Shown here: positions 22,903 to 35,866 of the stretch, in pieces
Layout: every line of letters begins with the position of its first letter
How positions within the stretch are numbered: the first letter of the stretch is position 1
NCBI RefSeq assembly: GCF_001522545.3
Contig: NC_031779.1
Coordinates: forward strand, 3,458,763-3,522,762
Source: Parus major
Lineage: Eukaryota; Chordata; Aves; Passeriformes; Paridae
Length of the DNA stretch: 64,000 nucleotides
Reading direction: 5' to 3'
The notes under the pieces: generated by a model
What the model was told of the DNA's origin: nothing
The model's input: only the letters and a program-made list of their open reading frames with translations
The model's database searches: none
Program-made: the position numbers and the translations under genes

Positions 22903-24324
22903 GTAATTTGAAAATTTCATTAGATACTTTTGGAAAAAAACATCTAGTAATGATTTTATACATGTGTTTGCCTTGTTCTCTAATTGTCCCCTCTATGTAC
23001 ACATACACATTTACTTACGTGTTTGTGTACAGCTGGCAAGTGCTGAGACTCTTAAAAATTTTGAATGCAGTTCTTTTTAAAAAATCTTTGTAAAATTATT
23101 TTTCATTTCAAGTCAAGTTGCTTTTATTCATTCATGAGACTATATGGTTGCTAATGCCACTGGAATTTAAACAGTAGACATTTTAAATAAACTGGAATTC
23201 TAGATAAACCTTATATAGTGTGATGGTAGAATGGTTCTTTGAAGAGTCAGGAATAACTGGCTAATAATATCAAGGGTCTGATTCTAATAAGGGTACTTGG
23301 TGTTAAGTTTGCCAGAATGGCTTAGTGTCCTTTTACCTTAGTAGATCTAAAAAGTTCAATTTAACTGAAACAAGAAACCCTGTATTACTATTTGCTTCAA
23401 GTTCACTTGTCTGTTTCATCATCTTTGCTGTAGGGCTGCTATGCCTGGTATAAAACAACCCTTCTTGAGCAGGTTCAGTTGAACCAACAGATTTTGCATA
23501 GAAAATTGTTTAAAGTTGGGCTTTAGTTCCCTTCTGTTTTCTTTTCTTTGAATGTCACAATCATCAAGTATAGAGGGGTGAAAGCAAGCAAGTGGCAGGG
23601 GTGGAGTATGAGGACACCATTTGACAGTCATGGCTTTCAAGGGAATCAGTAGAAGTTCTGAGCATATTGCTGTTAAGAAAAGAGCTTTGTTAGATATTTA
23701 ACTGGAATTTTGTTGGAAATTGTGGAAACGTTCTCCTTGAGTTTTAGATTATTGTGGAGTTTTGATGTCCTCTTTGGGTCTTGGGGTAGACAATGGTGAG
23801 TTCCAGAAGGAAGCTAAAAAGTAATGTTTCATTGGATTATGGGAAGTTGTTCATATTTAATCAGTTATGCATACCAGTGCTCTTAATTTCCCTCTTAAAT
23901 TAATCCCTTCAGTTTGTCCTGTATGGACAGGAGTGAGAGAGGGCCCTCACTGCATCTTCCTCATGCTGTGCAGGACACCTGCTGCCCAGTATTGGGAAGT
24001 CTAGCTACCTAATCAGCTGGTGTTGAAGGCAGTTGTGCTAGCAATTCTTTTTATTTCTTTTCAGCTAGGTAGAAAATGATCATATTTTATTCATTTTAGA
24101 GGCAGTGAGATATGAACAGGTGCTCTGGAGTATGTTGTAAAGATTAAATGTTGCAACTTTATGACAGAAGTCTTCCAAACCTTACTACAAACCTTTCCAA
24201 AAAGGCAGAATCATGATTTGTGATGACTGCAATACATGTGGAATTTGCGAAATCTTGATTACAAAACAGAAATAGGACTTTAATCTTCACAAAAAGAAAA
24301 TACTTTTTTTTCTTTTTTCCTTAG
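22903..24324 (+). other. HERC1: HERC1 intron 6 (1.4 kb)
   Basis: Intron with no gene or repeat recognised. It ends in a strong polypyrimidine tract and TTAG acceptor. Confidence 0.7.
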
Positions 24325-24468
24325 GTCACGGTGACAGCAACAGCCGCAACGTTCCAACTTTAGTAAAAGATATCAGCAATGTAGGAGAGGTTTCCTGTGG
24401 CAGTTCACACACAATAGCATTATCCAAAGATGGGAGAACAGTGTGGTCATTTGGAGGAGGAGACAATG
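24325..24468 (+). CDS. HERC1: HERC1 exon 7 (residues 544-591), RLD1
   Basis: The exon continues the blade (HGDSNSRNVPTLVKDISN) and runs to VWSFGGGDNG. It is 144 nt, phase 1-1. The donor GTGGGT sits within a GGTGGGTAA context. The next exon restores GKLGHGDTN, which fixes the junction. Confidence 0.96.
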
Positions 24469-25027
24469 GTGGGTAAAATGAAGGTTTTGGTAATAATTTT
24501 TGTCTTATTCCATCCGCCTCATAGTTTCAGTACTCCTTGCAGTTTGGTTCTGATTTTTATTCACTTAGTAGCTGTTCAAGGAAGGGATTCTTAAAACATC
24601 TAAACACAATATCTGAAGTTCACCTGCAAGATTATAGGGTTAAAAAAGTGATTATCAGCAGGGGAAGGGTTTCACAATGCAGAAAGATCAGTGACTGGAT
24701 GAGCAGTTCTGGAAAACATGCTGTGCAGATGACTTTCAAATAAGCTCACTCATGATATGACAGTAGTTTTCTATGTCCTGCAAACTATTACATCTAAACT
24801 GCCTGGGATTAGTATTTCAATTTTAAAATAAACTATAATAAATATAATTATTTAAATCTGTAATTATTGTAATTGAAAGAGAATAGGTTTTATAAAAAAA
24901 TTAATATGTTTTAATAATAAAAATCCACTCTGACATTTTTGAAAATCAAAATAAACTCTTTTGGGGTGCTTTTAATTGTTGTATATCCATTGAAAATACC
25001 TTTCAGTTATGTTTCCTCCTTTTGTAG

Positions 25028-25155
25028 GCAAACTTGGTCACGGTGATACAAATAGAGTATATAAACCTAAAGTTATAGAAGCCTTGCAAGGAATGTTTAT
25101 TCGAAAAGTTTGTGCTGGGAGTCAGTCTTCACTTGCCTTGACATCAACAGGGCAG
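25028..25155 (+). CDS. HERC1: HERC1 exon 8 (residues 592-634), RLD1
   Basis: The exon encodes KLGHGDTNRVYKPKVIEALQ and ends ALTSTGQ. It is 128 nt, phase 1-0, with a TTTGTAG acceptor and a GTAGGC donor. Confidence 0.96.
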
Positions 25156-25974
25156 GTAGGCAAAACCAAATTTTCACTCAAATTACGGGTGTTGGTGAAG
25201 AGGGTCTGTGTTCGTGTTACCTCAGCATTTATTATTTTGACTGTTGAGAAAATGTTCAACTTGTACTTAAGTAGAAATGAAGCTCTTGATTAGAGATTGA
25301 AGTATCTAATGCACAAGAGTATTTCAAAATGTGCTGTCATCTAAAACACAATTTTCAAGATTCTTGCTTAGTCATAGAAAATGTAGTATTTTTAGGTTAA
25401 TAAATGTAACCAGCATGAAGTCAAATTGGATTCAAGAAACAAACAGCAGTGAAATGCTTGTAATTTGTAATTCAGTAACCAACTCAGGTGATTGATTAAG
25501 TGATTTAATAGTTTTTTTTAATGTATGTGTATATTAGAATATAGGTGTTAACTACAAGTTGTATTTCTACTCTGAAAAATCTCAGCAAGCTTGGAGATAA
25601 ATGTTGAGGTGGTAAATGAGGGCCCTTCCTGGCATGATGGATACATATCATCCAATAAGCATTTCCACAGTGTAACCCAGCTGGCTTCCCCATCCCCAGC
25701 TCTGTGATTCAGGGGCAGTGAGTTTTCAAAGTAGGGGTTAGCAGTGTTGACATTGACTGTAGCAGTTTGTTTTCCTGCAGCAGCCTCCCCCTTGCTGTGC
25801 TCTTGGCACCTCGGTGGTTGGGGGAAGGAATGCACACTTTGAGATGTGTGTTCAGTTAGGAAAGCACATTGTGCTGAAAGTGTAATTGCAGTCATTGTCC
25901 AGGTGGTTTGCTGGGATGTTGTTTGCTGTAGCACAAGTGTGACCTGTAGCTGTTCTGTGGTTTCTTTGCTCCAG

Positions 25975-26119
25975 GTTTATGCGTGGGGCTGTGGGGCCTG
26001 CCTTGGCTGTGGCTCTTCGGAGGCGACTGCTCTCAGACCCAAGCTCATCGAAGAGCTGTCTGCTACCAGGATAGTTGACATTTCCATTGGTGACAGTCAC
26101 TGTCTGGCACTTTCTCATG
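25975..26119 (+). CDS. HERC1: HERC1 exon 9 (residues 635-682), RLD1
   Basis: The exon starts VYAWGCGACLGCGSSEATAL and ends LALSH plus one base. This is a divergent RCC1 blade, Cys-rich as in human. The donor is GTAAAG. Confidence 0.96.
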
Positions 26120-26227
26120 GTAAAGAGAATAAGCTGTAAAGATACATAATCCTCCTCTTGATCAAAACAGTTGTAGCTCAGCTTTTGTTTTCTACTTTAT
26201 CTGATATTCTACTATTCTACTTTATAG

Positions 26228-26399
26228 ATAATGAAGTTTATGCATGGGGTAACAATTCAATGGGACAGTGTGGTCAAGGAAACTCTACTGGCCCCATTAC
26301 TAAACCGAAGAAAGTAAGTGGTTTAGATGGAGTTGCAATTCAACAGATTTCAGCTGGAACATCCCACAGCCTTGCCTGGACGGCTCTTCCAAGGGACAG
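26228..26399 (+). CDS. HERC1: HERC1 exon 10 (residues 683-739), end of RLD1
   Basis: The exon encodes the last blade (NEVYAWGNNSMGQCGQGNST) and the closing strand ISAGTSHSLAWTALPRD. It is 172 nt, phase 1-2. The propeller, about residues 371-738, is complete within exons 4-10. The intron before it is only 108 nt. Confidence 0.96.
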
Positions 26400-27470
26400 G
26401 TAACAATGACATTTGGGACAGGTATCATTTTATTCTTTTATGCAGGTCCATTTTGGGATATGTTTTACTATCTCCTGAAGGTCTTCCCACATCATGTGTG
26501 TCAAGCACTCTGGTTGTAATGTTTTGGTTTGGAAAGTAGTCTTCCTCTTCCCTTTCCTCCCTCTTCTTCTCTAATTGTTGCATATTACAAGTGAAAATGT
26601 ATCAGCACCAAAGATTCTGCTTTATATATGAATGTTTCTTTCATGTAGTTAGACAAAACCTACCTCTGTTTACTAAATATTGCCAAGGTGGTCAGCGGGA
26701 GGTGAAACAACTATTTATTTTTCACTTCTGAGGGTATTTTTTATGGCTGGAGAAATTTCTTTTAGTGTAATAAGTAGTACACTAATCAGGAAACTTTGGA
26801 AAGTTCAGACAAATTACTGAGGTGCATTTAAAGATCTTAAAAAATTTCTGTATGGCTACATGTTAAACTGAAAATAGGTACCTTAATAAATAGATTGGTT
26901 ATAAATATACAATAACTCAATACTTTCTCACGAAAGATGTTTGCAAGTGATTGAAGTGAACTGGCAAACTTCTATGCATGGACTAACACAAAGGAATAGA
27001 AAACTTTATATTTGGAAGATAATTGAGGAAGAATTTCAAATGCCTTGTTTTTGAAGGAGCTATCAACTAAGGAAATTGGTTGATAGACTCAAATAGGACT
27101 AAGTGCTACTTCTGCATTTGAGTTCTCCCTGTATTTTATCAATGTCTATAACATTTGTACTAAAACCAGCTTTATGATTAGTGGTCAGCCTTTGCATGAA
27201 TCAGATTAAATGTATATGGCTTCAGAATTATGGCATTGAGGTGTTTTTGTCCATAAATGTGGAGTGTTTGGTTGTAAAGAGTTGTACAGAAAAGAGAGCA
27301 GAAAATACCTTTGTGGATCAGGAAGCAGGTCTGCCATAGTTGTATTGCTTTGCTCTAAGAAAGAATCTAGTTTAGTTAAGTGTATTCAGTGTTCAACCTG
27401 TTTAAACTATTAATTTATTAAAGTGGTTAAAGATTTATAGAAGGTAATTTTTTTTGATGCTTGATTCCAG

Positions 27471-27605
27471 ACAAGTTGTGGCATGGCACAGACCCTATTG
27501 TGTTGATCTTGAAGAAAGCACCTTTTCACATCTTCGTTCTTTTCTTGAGCACTACTGTGACAAAATTAACAGTGAAATTCCTCCTCTTCCTTTTCCTTCA
27601 TCAAG
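27471..27605 (+). CDS. HERC1: HERC1 exon 11 (residues 740-784)
   Basis: The exon encodes QVVAWHRPYCVDLEESTFSH and ends FPSS plus two bases. It follows the propeller and begins the long helical scaffold. Acceptor TTCCAG, donor GTACAT. Confidence 0.95.
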
Positions 27606-28362
27606 GTACATACAGCATATGCACGTTACAGATTTTTATATTTGTTTTTTCTTTACAGCACTGGTGCATGGATTAGTCTATTCTTTAACAAGCATAAGTC
27701 TGGTTGCTCATTCAGGTGCCATTTGTGTAAATTACTCTAGTGTATCTGTATAACAGAGGAGCTTTACAGTGTCTCAAATGTAGCAGGATCTTTAGTCTGA
27801 AATTAATTTTCATTATGCAAAGAATTAAGTGCTTCTGAGTTTTCCTTTGAAACATATTTTTCTGTGTAGTTGAAATGCCTTTAATTTTTCTGTGTTGTCA
27901 GTTCTTACTCCTGTAAGCAGTGTTTCAAATATTTTTTTAAGAGCACTAGAAATGAATATCCTGTTTGTTTTTAACCTGACTGTTCTACTTCTAAATCTTC
28001 TGAGAGAAGATTACATTTATTACTTAAAAGTTTTTTGTTTTCCTCTGTATATTGTATTATTGTTTATTTTGGTATTTTGGGATAGTTTTGCCTCGTAATT
28101 AATGAAACTACTAATTTAAAGTAAATGTCTCTTGCAACTGTTGTTCAAAAAGACACTTTTCTATTCTAGTTTCAGTTTTTGTTCTTTTAAGCAGGCTGGC
28201 AGTAAGTTCCTCAGAGGAGTTTCCTTAAACTCCCAGTTGGAATTTACTTGCCTTTCTAATATGAAAAATCAAAGGAGAGTTAAAAGCTTTGTGCACAAAT
28301 AAGTGGAAGGGAGCAATGCTAACAATAGGAGAGGTTAACAGGTATATATATTCCTTTTATAG

Positions 28363-28528
28363 GGAACATCACAATTTTCTTAAATTGTGTTTGAAGCTGC
28401 TTTCTAATCACCTTGCACTTGCACTGGCTGGAGGTGTAGCCACCAGCATTCTCGGTCGGCAGGCTGGTCCTCTTCGAAATCTCTTGTTCAGACTGATGGA
28501 CTCTTCTGTACCTGATGAAATTCAAGAA
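28363..28528 (+). CDS. HERC1: HERC1 exon 12 (residues 785-840)
   Basis: The exon encodes EHHNFLKLCLKLLSNHLALA through PDEIQE, predicted helical. It is 166 nt, phase 2-0, donor GTAAGT. Confidence 0.95.
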
Positions 28529-29073
28529 GTAAGTAATGCCTTGTTGTTTACATGTGAAAGTTGTACTACTGTGTTCTCTTTTTTTTTGTGTGTGTATAGT
28601 TGGATATTTATCAGACTTTTTGAATTATTTTGACTTGCCTGTTTTACTCGTTAAAGAATGTAGTCACAATTGCTGTTTTATGATCTGAAAGCAGAGGAGA
28701 ATATTTGCATAAGAATTTTAGAAAGATGCTTAATTTTGTAACTTTCAAATTGTTCTTCCCTGTAATAGTGAGCCTCAAATGTTATTGTTGTGGATTGAGT
28801 AACTTACTTGGTTGAGTAATTCTCCTAAGATGCATTCTTACAAGAAATAGCAACATTTGTGGGTCTTGTTTCACTCCTTCAATGTACTGCACATGTTTGT
28901 GTCACAGCATAAAAGATTAGTGTGCTATTGTGTGGTAGAATTCTGATATTAAATGAAATTAAACAGATACTTGGGATATATCATGTGTGATGTCTGGTAT
29001 TTTTTGAGGATACAGGTGGGTTGATTATTTCCTTTCTCCACTGAAGAAGTATTTTTGGCTGCCCTAACTTTAG

Positions 29074-29199
29074 GTTGTAATTGAGACACTGTCAGTTGGA
29101 GCAACTATGCTACTTCCTCCATTGCGAGAGAGAATGGAATTGCTACATTCTCTTCTGCCTCAAGGTCCTGATAGATGGGAAAGCTTATCAAAAGGACAG
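29074..29199 (+). CDS. HERC1: HERC1 exon 13 (residues 841-882)
   Basis: The 126-nt phase 0-0 exon encodes VVIETLSVGATMLLPPLRER to SLSKGQ. Acceptor CTTTAG, donor GTAAGG. No named domain. Confidence 0.95.
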
Positions 29200-30004
29200 G
29201 TAAGGTCAAGTAAAAACATGCCTGAGAGCAGTTGTGGTTTGCTTTGGGTTTTTCTGTGAGAACATTTTGAGCTATGAGGTGAGCCCCATTTGCAGAGTGC
29301 AGGCACATTTCTGGGGAGATGCAGTGCAAACCCCAGTGTAACAAAATCTATAGGGCAGCCTGGCTAAACCAGAGTGGGGAGTGAGGCAGGGACCACTGCT
29401 TGTTTTCTCAAGTGGAGGTCATCTACAGAGAGCTTAGCAATTGCTGTGGTGCTGTATCCAGACAAGTTTAGAGATTAGTTAAGTTTGAATACTAGATTGA
29501 TTGAACAAGCTTTGGTAAGAGAAAATTAACTGTTTTCTGGGATGAATACTTGCATAACGCTTTCCTTACATGGACTTCACCCTACTTTGCAAAGACAACT
29601 GCAAGGTTCTTCTTTGTACCCTTTTTCTGATGTACAGTGTAGAGAAATTGTGTGTCTCCTACCCCTCTTCCCAAATAATCAGATAACCAGGACATACTGG
29701 AGAAAGTGTTTGGTTCAGTGTCTTGCCCTTATTGCCCACCATGTGGACAATCTAGTTTCTGTCTCTGTTAATCTCAGATTTTTACTGGGTATGGTGAATC
29801 TAATTCAGTATATTTATCCACTCTCTAATAGTACAAATCAAATCTCAAGGAATACCTGGAATATTTTGGTAAAGCCCTCCAGCTTGTTTCTATGTCCCAT
29901 TAGAATATTTTTATTGGCTAAGTATGCCTAACACTTTCTTATTCTTAGTTCATTATTTTATCTTTATGAACAAAGAGTGATTTTTGTGTCTAAATGTTCT
30001 TTAG

Positions 30005-30226
30005 AGAATGCAGTTGGACATCATTCTGACAAGCTTGCAGGATCACACCCACGTAGCTTCCCTGCTTGGCTATAGCTCCCCATCCGATACCACAGAAACT
30101 TCCTCGTTGTGTATCAGCTATGGAAACCTCTCTGACCAAGCATATGCTGTCCAGAGCAGTCATCCAGATACTCATCTAGCTGAAATCTTAATGAAGACTC
30201 TTCTAAGAAACTTGGGATTTTATACA
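30005..30226 (+). CDS. HERC1: HERC1 exon 14 (residues 883-956)
   Basis: The exon encodes RMQLDIILTSLQDHTHVASL to NLGFYT (222 nt, phase 0-0). The middle (about residues 909-928) differs most from human, in a Ser/Thr-rich loop after GYSSPSD. Confidence 0.95.
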
Positions 30227-31385
30227 GTATGTACTGTCTTCATATTAATTTTTTTAAAATTATAATTATTTTTTGATACTTTGAAGGGTTACTATTATCC
30301 CCCATCTTAAGGAAATGATGCTCAATTTGTTTATCTAAAGTAGCAGTGCCACATGTATTTAAGTGGACTAAAGTCAGTTAAATAATCTCTAACAGTATGC
30401 TTCTAGTATTTCCATAGTGGTATTTATTGTTTAATGTAACTTATGTAAATGCAGCTGGTTTCATATCAGACTGTTTTTATTGCTCTTGCTTTGCCTTCAG
30501 ATTTTTTTAGAAGAGAAAACGTAGCATAAGAAGTAAACTGGTAGTAAGCAGTGTCTGTGTAATCTCAGCCACCAGGGAGCAATAAGCAGCCACCAGGAGC
30601 ATGAATCTGTTTAATTAACTTCACTAGGGTGGTAACTGCCTTGTAATAGAGCAGCAAGTACAGGTTTTATTAACACAGTGTGTCAGCCAGATTGTTGTTC
30701 TTAGAAAGTGTTGGGGAGCATGAGAGCAAATCCCTGACTCAGCTTTTAATTCAACCAGCCAGTTGAATTCAACAGTGAGACAATACTAGAGGTTTGGACT
30801 TGCCTGGTGTAGTGTGGAGCTCCTCAGTGCAGGGTGGCAGTGTTTTGTTCTTCTATCTAGACCTCCTTCAGTCAGCAAGGTGAAACTGTCTGCTTTGAAT
30901 TGGCTGCTTGAAACTAACTCACTTTTTCCAGTGGATTCCAAAGGGAGTCAAGCAGCCATCTATGTTCTTCTATTGCCAACCTAGACAGTGTAAAAAGGGA
31001 TTCTAATGTGAGATATCTTGTGCATCAGCCCACAAGAGATCCTAAGAATTAGTCCTTATTTTAACACATTGTGCTTTAGGGGCTAGGTTAGGAAGTGAGG
31101 TTTTTCATCTAGTTATCCTTAGTGAGGAATAAAAACATTGCTGCATGCAAAAGAAACATTTTAAGAAGTGTTTGCCTGATGACTACCACAATAGCTGCTG
31201 TGACATTATAAACAATCAGAATTTCAAGTTTGGTTATCCCATTATCCACTTGACATTATCCAATTTCTTCAGTAATTACAGGTGCATATAGTAAAGATAA
31301 AAATGCTTCTTTTTAGGTGATAGTAAAGTGTTACAGCGCTTGAAGCAGAGTTAATTGATATCTTTATCCCCTTTTGTCTTAATAG
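30227..31385 (+). other. HERC1: HERC1 intron 14 (1.2 kb)
   Basis: Intron with no gene seen. A short imperfect direct repeat based on CAGCCACCAGG(G)AGCA occurs at about 30568-30600. Confidence 0.6.
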
Positions 31386-31538
31386 GACCAAGCCTTTGGA
31401 GAACTGGAAAAAAACAGTGATAAATTTTTACTAGGTACATCATCATCAGAAAACAGCCAACCTGCTCATCTGCATGAGCTTTTATGTTCCCTGCAGAAAC
31501 AATTGCTGGCTTATTGCCACATCAACAGTGTTACTGAG
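31386..31538 (+). CDS. HERC1: HERC1 exon 15 (residues 957-1007)
   Basis: The exon encodes DQAFGELEKNSDKFLLGTSS to INSVTE (153 nt, phase 0-0). The donor GAG|GTGTGT is weaker than most in the gene. Confidence 0.94.
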
Positions 31539-31710
31539 GTGTGTGTCCTTATTTTTACCGTTTAGGAGACAAAAAAATAATTAAGTATTCATAAACACTA
31601 GAATGTTATAAGGTTCCTTTTGAAAATCTGAGTATTTGAAAGCTGAAGTGATTTAAATAGTGAACCCTTTTTATGTATTTACAGTACTATTCCTATTTGT
31701 TTCCTTCTAG

Positions 31711-31843
31711 AATTCCAGCAGCGTGGCACTGCTTCACAAACACCTTCAGCTTTTATTGCCTCATGCTACAGATATCTATTCCCGTTCTGCAACGCTGCTT
31801 AAGGAAAGCTCTTGGAATGGTAGTGTTGGAGAAAAACTGAGAG
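31711..31843 (+). CDS. HERC1: HERC1 exon 16 (residues 1008-1051)
   Basis: The exon encodes NSSSVALLHKHLQLLLPHAT to GEKLR plus one base. It is 133 nt, phase 0-1, acceptor CTTCTAG. Confidence 0.95.
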
Positions 31844-32359
31844 GTAACTGTCCATGGAAAAATCAGTCATGATGGCTTTGTAACCTTAGGCAACTTTTTT
31901 TGGCTTAGGTTTGAATTTTAAAATAGCTTATTTTTCCTATATCTGCATAAATTAGGCATCCCAAGTCTCCCCCAAAGGTGGAGATGAGGTGTCTACCCAG
32001 GAATGGGTCTGGTCCATGTTCTTGGTAGGACGTTTTGTGTGCAGGAGAAGCACAGGTTGGAGAATGTGAATTGTCCATTCTCTTCACCTTCACTTCAGAA
32101 TGTGAACAGAATACTGAATGTGTGTTAGTATTTCAGTTTCATTAGTTCTAGATTTCTCTTTTTAAAAGTTCAGTTATTGTGATTACTGAAAAGTGTTTAA
32201 CTAAAATAAGAGATTAATAATTATTAAACAAACCCATCAATTCAACCTGTATTGTTTAAGACATTCTGAGATAGCTGAGGTGCAATTCTTTGACTTCTTA
32301 AATTGTGCTTACATAATTCCATAACTGTAACTAATTCAGGTTTGGTTTTTTCTCTGCAG

Positions 32360-32551
32360 ATGTGATTTATGTATCAGCTGCTGGCAGTATGCTCTCTCAA
32401 ATTGTGAACTCACTGTTGCTGCTGCCCGTGTCAGTAGCCCGGCCTCTGCTGAGTTACCTGCTGGATCTGCTGCCACCTTTAGATTGTCTCAACAGACTCT
32501 TGCCTGCTGCAGCCCTTTTGGAAGATCAGGAATTACAGTGGCCTCTTCATG
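32360..32551 (+). CDS. HERC1: HERC1 exon 17 (residues 1052-1115)
   Basis: The exon encodes DVIYVSAAGSMLSQIVNSLL through WPLH, a Leu-rich helical stretch. It could look like a membrane segment by composition, but it is part of the soluble scaffold in the family. Donor GTATAA. Confidence 0.95.
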
Positions 32552-33078
32552 GTATAATAACAAATGTCCTTTTAATCTGAAAATTAAACAATGGCACATT
32601 CTGTAGTAGAATTTAGCTTTCCCTTTTAAGATGGCTGTTTTTTTAAACTATGTGTCTTGCTGCATCTCCTTTTCAATTTCCTTAATGTATTAATATCCTT
32701 TGCTGTGAAATACTTTATTTCTGCTCTGAGTGCTGTTTCCAGTTGTATCCTTAATCTGTACATGTTTATCAGAACACAGAGATGTGTGTATTAGACAAAG
32801 CAGGTTCTCAGGCAGAGCTTAAGAGCCTTTACTTCATGAACAGCTGCACCATGAATGGTGCTGGCTTCTGCTGTGCTGCACTTCCAATATTCAGCTATTT
32901 GTTTGTCCTAGCTGCTGTTTCTTCCGTTGAAAAGTTGCTGATTGGGGGGCAAATCTGCAATTAACTGGGAAATATTTTATATATATATATAGCTCAAGAT
33001 CTGCCATTAGCTTTGGAATTTTGGAATTGTTTGTGACACCTGTGCATGGGTGACTAACCTGGCAGTGAATTCTTGCAG

Positions 33079-33300
33079 GTGGCCCTGAGTTGATCGACCC
33101 TGCAGGTGTGCCTCTGCCACAGCCTGCCCAGCCGTGGGTGTGGCTAGTGGACCTGGAGAGGACGGTGGCCCTGCTCATCGGGCGCTGCCTCGGGGGGATG
33201 CTGCAGGGCCCTCCGGTGTCCCCCGAGGAGCAGGACACAGCCTACTGGCTCAAAACCCCACTGTTCAGCGATGGAGTGGAGATGGATATTCCTCATTTAG
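33079..33300 (+). CDS. HERC1: HERC1 exon 18 (residues 1116-1189), GC-rich
   Basis: The exon encodes GPELIDPAGVPLPQPAQPWV to VEMDIPHL (222 nt, phase 1-1). It is clearly richer in G+C and CpG than the introns and exons around it. The donor is GTGAGC. Read-through past 33300 stops within 27 bases. Confidence 0.95.
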
Positions 33301-34165
33301 GTGAGCTGTTCAGTGCCAGGGTCTAATGGCCTGTGTAAATATGTGTTCAGGTGGGAAATGTCTGATGATGTTTGAGTAAGTCTCTGTACTTAAGGTTTGT
33401 CTTTCAGTGTTGTCTACTTGTGTAGTAATAGAAAAAATTTCAAATTTCTGTTTAAGGTTATGATGTAGTTTATAGTCTTGGAAACCCATATAGGAGGAAA
33501 AAAATCACAATTTCTTAATGAAAGACCACAGTCTTCACACAGTTATTTGGAAATGTTTTGCTCTTAGATGCTCAGCATTTAACAGATGCTCCAGGAACTA
33601 AATTTTTTATATTAGTTATTGAGAAAGCTCCTCTATATTATTCTACCTGAAAAATGATTGTTTTATTAATTGGAAACAACACAGTAGCAAATGTCATTCT
33701 TTTTGATCTACCAGAATTATCAACAACTCAGCAGTGGTGTTCCAGTTATCCCTTCCTATCTGAATGGGGCAGTTGCTTCTTTGTGCCCTGTTCCTTTTAG
33801 TTCACATCTCCTTCTCCCTCTGGTTCTGAGTAGGCTGCTTCAAGCCTTGCAAGACAGAGTGATTTGAAATGGGTCCAGGCAGTAGTTGCAAGTGTATAGC
33901 TGTGCAGTTCAGGTAGAGTTAATGATACAGATTTATATTCTTGAAGAAGAGTTGGATAATGCTTCTAAATCTCTATAGATTTTATGTAGATTGTATTTTA
34001 AGTACTTCCCTGTGTAAGGTGAATTTCTGGAAGGGCAATAACATGTCTTGATTTTTAATTTTTTTTTAAACTAAGAGGAAGGTAAAAGGTGGTTTACATG
34101 CATTTAGATAGATGCAAATCCCCAAAATTTGGAGTTTAATTTCTTTGGTATTTCCCTTCTGTTAG

Positions 34166-34339
34166 ACAAATGCATGAGCTCCTTGTTAGAAGTGGCCCTG
34201 TCTGGAAATGAGGAGCAGAAGCCCTTTGATTACAAGCTGAGACCAGAGATTACAGTCTATGTTGATTTGGCCTTGGGCTGTACAAAAGAGCCAGCAAGGA
34301 GCCTCTGGATCAGTATGCAGGACTATGCTGTCAGTAAAG
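34166..34339 (+). CDS. HERC1: HERC1 exon 19 (residues 1190-1247)
   Basis: The exon encodes DKCMSSLLEVALSGNEEQKP to DYAVSK (174 nt, phase 1-1). Donor GTAAAG. No named domain. Confidence 0.95.
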
Positions 34340-35866
34340 GTAAAGTGCTGAAAATACCTGTGTATGTTGAAAGCAAGTTAAATGCTCCAGCTATGCTCCT
34401 AGCATAATCCTGTATTTTCTTTGGCAATGATTTTTAATTCTACAACATGATAAACTTAATTTATTATTATATTCTATGATATTTCTTTTGCTTTTTGTGT
34501 TATTTACTTTTGACACTGATTTCAGTGCTTGGCAAACATGTAGCTTTGTGTTGTTTTTCCCTCTGAACTGGTAAGAAGAAACCCTTGTTTGTTTATTCAA
34601 TTGTTGTTTTTTTCTATTTTCTGAGTGGAGCAGGGTGAAACTTACAATTAAAAAGAAAAATTAAAGGGGAGGAGATAGGGGAAGGCAAAGTAACTTGCAA
34701 AATATGTTAGGAATGGAAAGAAGGGGTAAGTCATCTTTTGTTTTTCAAGTCTCTGGGAGGCTGCTGTTACAGTGGTAATAGTTTTTCATGCTTATTGCCT
34801 AAAATCTGGGTTTCCTGCTCAAGCTTTCCAGGTTCCTTTTAATGAGATGAGCATTGTAGTTGTACTGTAACTGCTGGATCCAGAGATCATTTTCTGTTGC
34901 TCTGGCCAAGCTGAGCCAGATGAAGAAAAGAGCAAATGGTATTGTGTGCCTGTTGAGAACAACACAGGAATTCTGTTACAGGATTCCACAGAAATGGGAA
35001 TTCCAGTTAAAACAGTGCTGGTTATGTTTGTACAATCTGAGTTGAATGGGCTAATCTGTGTAATTTAGGCTGTGGAACTGGGTTCCTTAGAAGATGATAT
35101 GGGTCTGCTCTGTTCAGCTGACTTAAAGTTGTATGGTCATGTTAGCATAGCATCACAGGCAAAGTCATGGAACTTGCTGAGGAGCTGGTGTGTTAGACTA
35201 GACTTACCTATGGCCAGGTACTTTTTGTCCCTTCTACAGCAGTTCACAAGGATTTATAGCTAACATTTAGCAGAAAAATACATTATAAACATATTTGTAA
35301 CAAAGGAGAACAGTAACTTTTTGTTTGCTAAAGGAAAATTATGGTGCTTTGTGAAGGTTTGCTTGGCAGTTCAGTTTTTTCATCATGGTGCAATATGAAA
35401 TATTAGATAATATAAATTAATAATATATAATATATAAAATAATATATATTTATTTTATAAATATATATAATAATATATATTTATTTTACAAATATATATT
35501 ATTATATATATTATATATATTATATATAGTATATATTTATATATATATTATATTTAAATAACATATTTAAATATATATAATAATACATGTTTATTTTATG
35601 AATATATATTAGTTTATATATTTATATTATATATAATACGTATAATATATAAATATATAAATAATATAAATATATAATATAATAATAATATAAAAATGTG
35701 GGTTTTTTAAAGTGGGGAAAAGTTTTTTTTAAAATTAAATTTAAATTAAAGTCAGCTCAAAAAAAAAAAAGGGACTTAAATGGCTCGAGATATTGAATAC
35801 AATATTGAAAAAATTTTTGTTTTTTGGGAACTGTAGCCAGTTTTGATGAATTGTTTCTACTTTCAG
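34340..35866 (+). other. HERC1: HERC1 intron 19 (1.5 kb)
   Basis: AT-rich intron dominated at its 3' end by the minisatellite at 35396-35700. The acceptor is TCTACTTTCAG. Confidence 0.75.
35396..35700. repeat. A/T-only minisatellite and (TA)n-rich region
   Basis: About 300 bp are nearly pure A/T in intron 19. A unit of about 31-32 bp with core TATATTTATTTTA recurs at 35438-35468 and 35469-35500 in tandem, and again with a few changes at 35579-35610. Runs of alternating TA lie between them. It ends about 170 bp before exon 20. Confidence 0.85.

Noticed and set aside
29542..29931. A 129-codon + strand open frame in intron 13
   Set aside because: It lies between exons 13 and 14, which join directly in phase 0 to give the conserved protein. 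The peptide has no similarity to the family.
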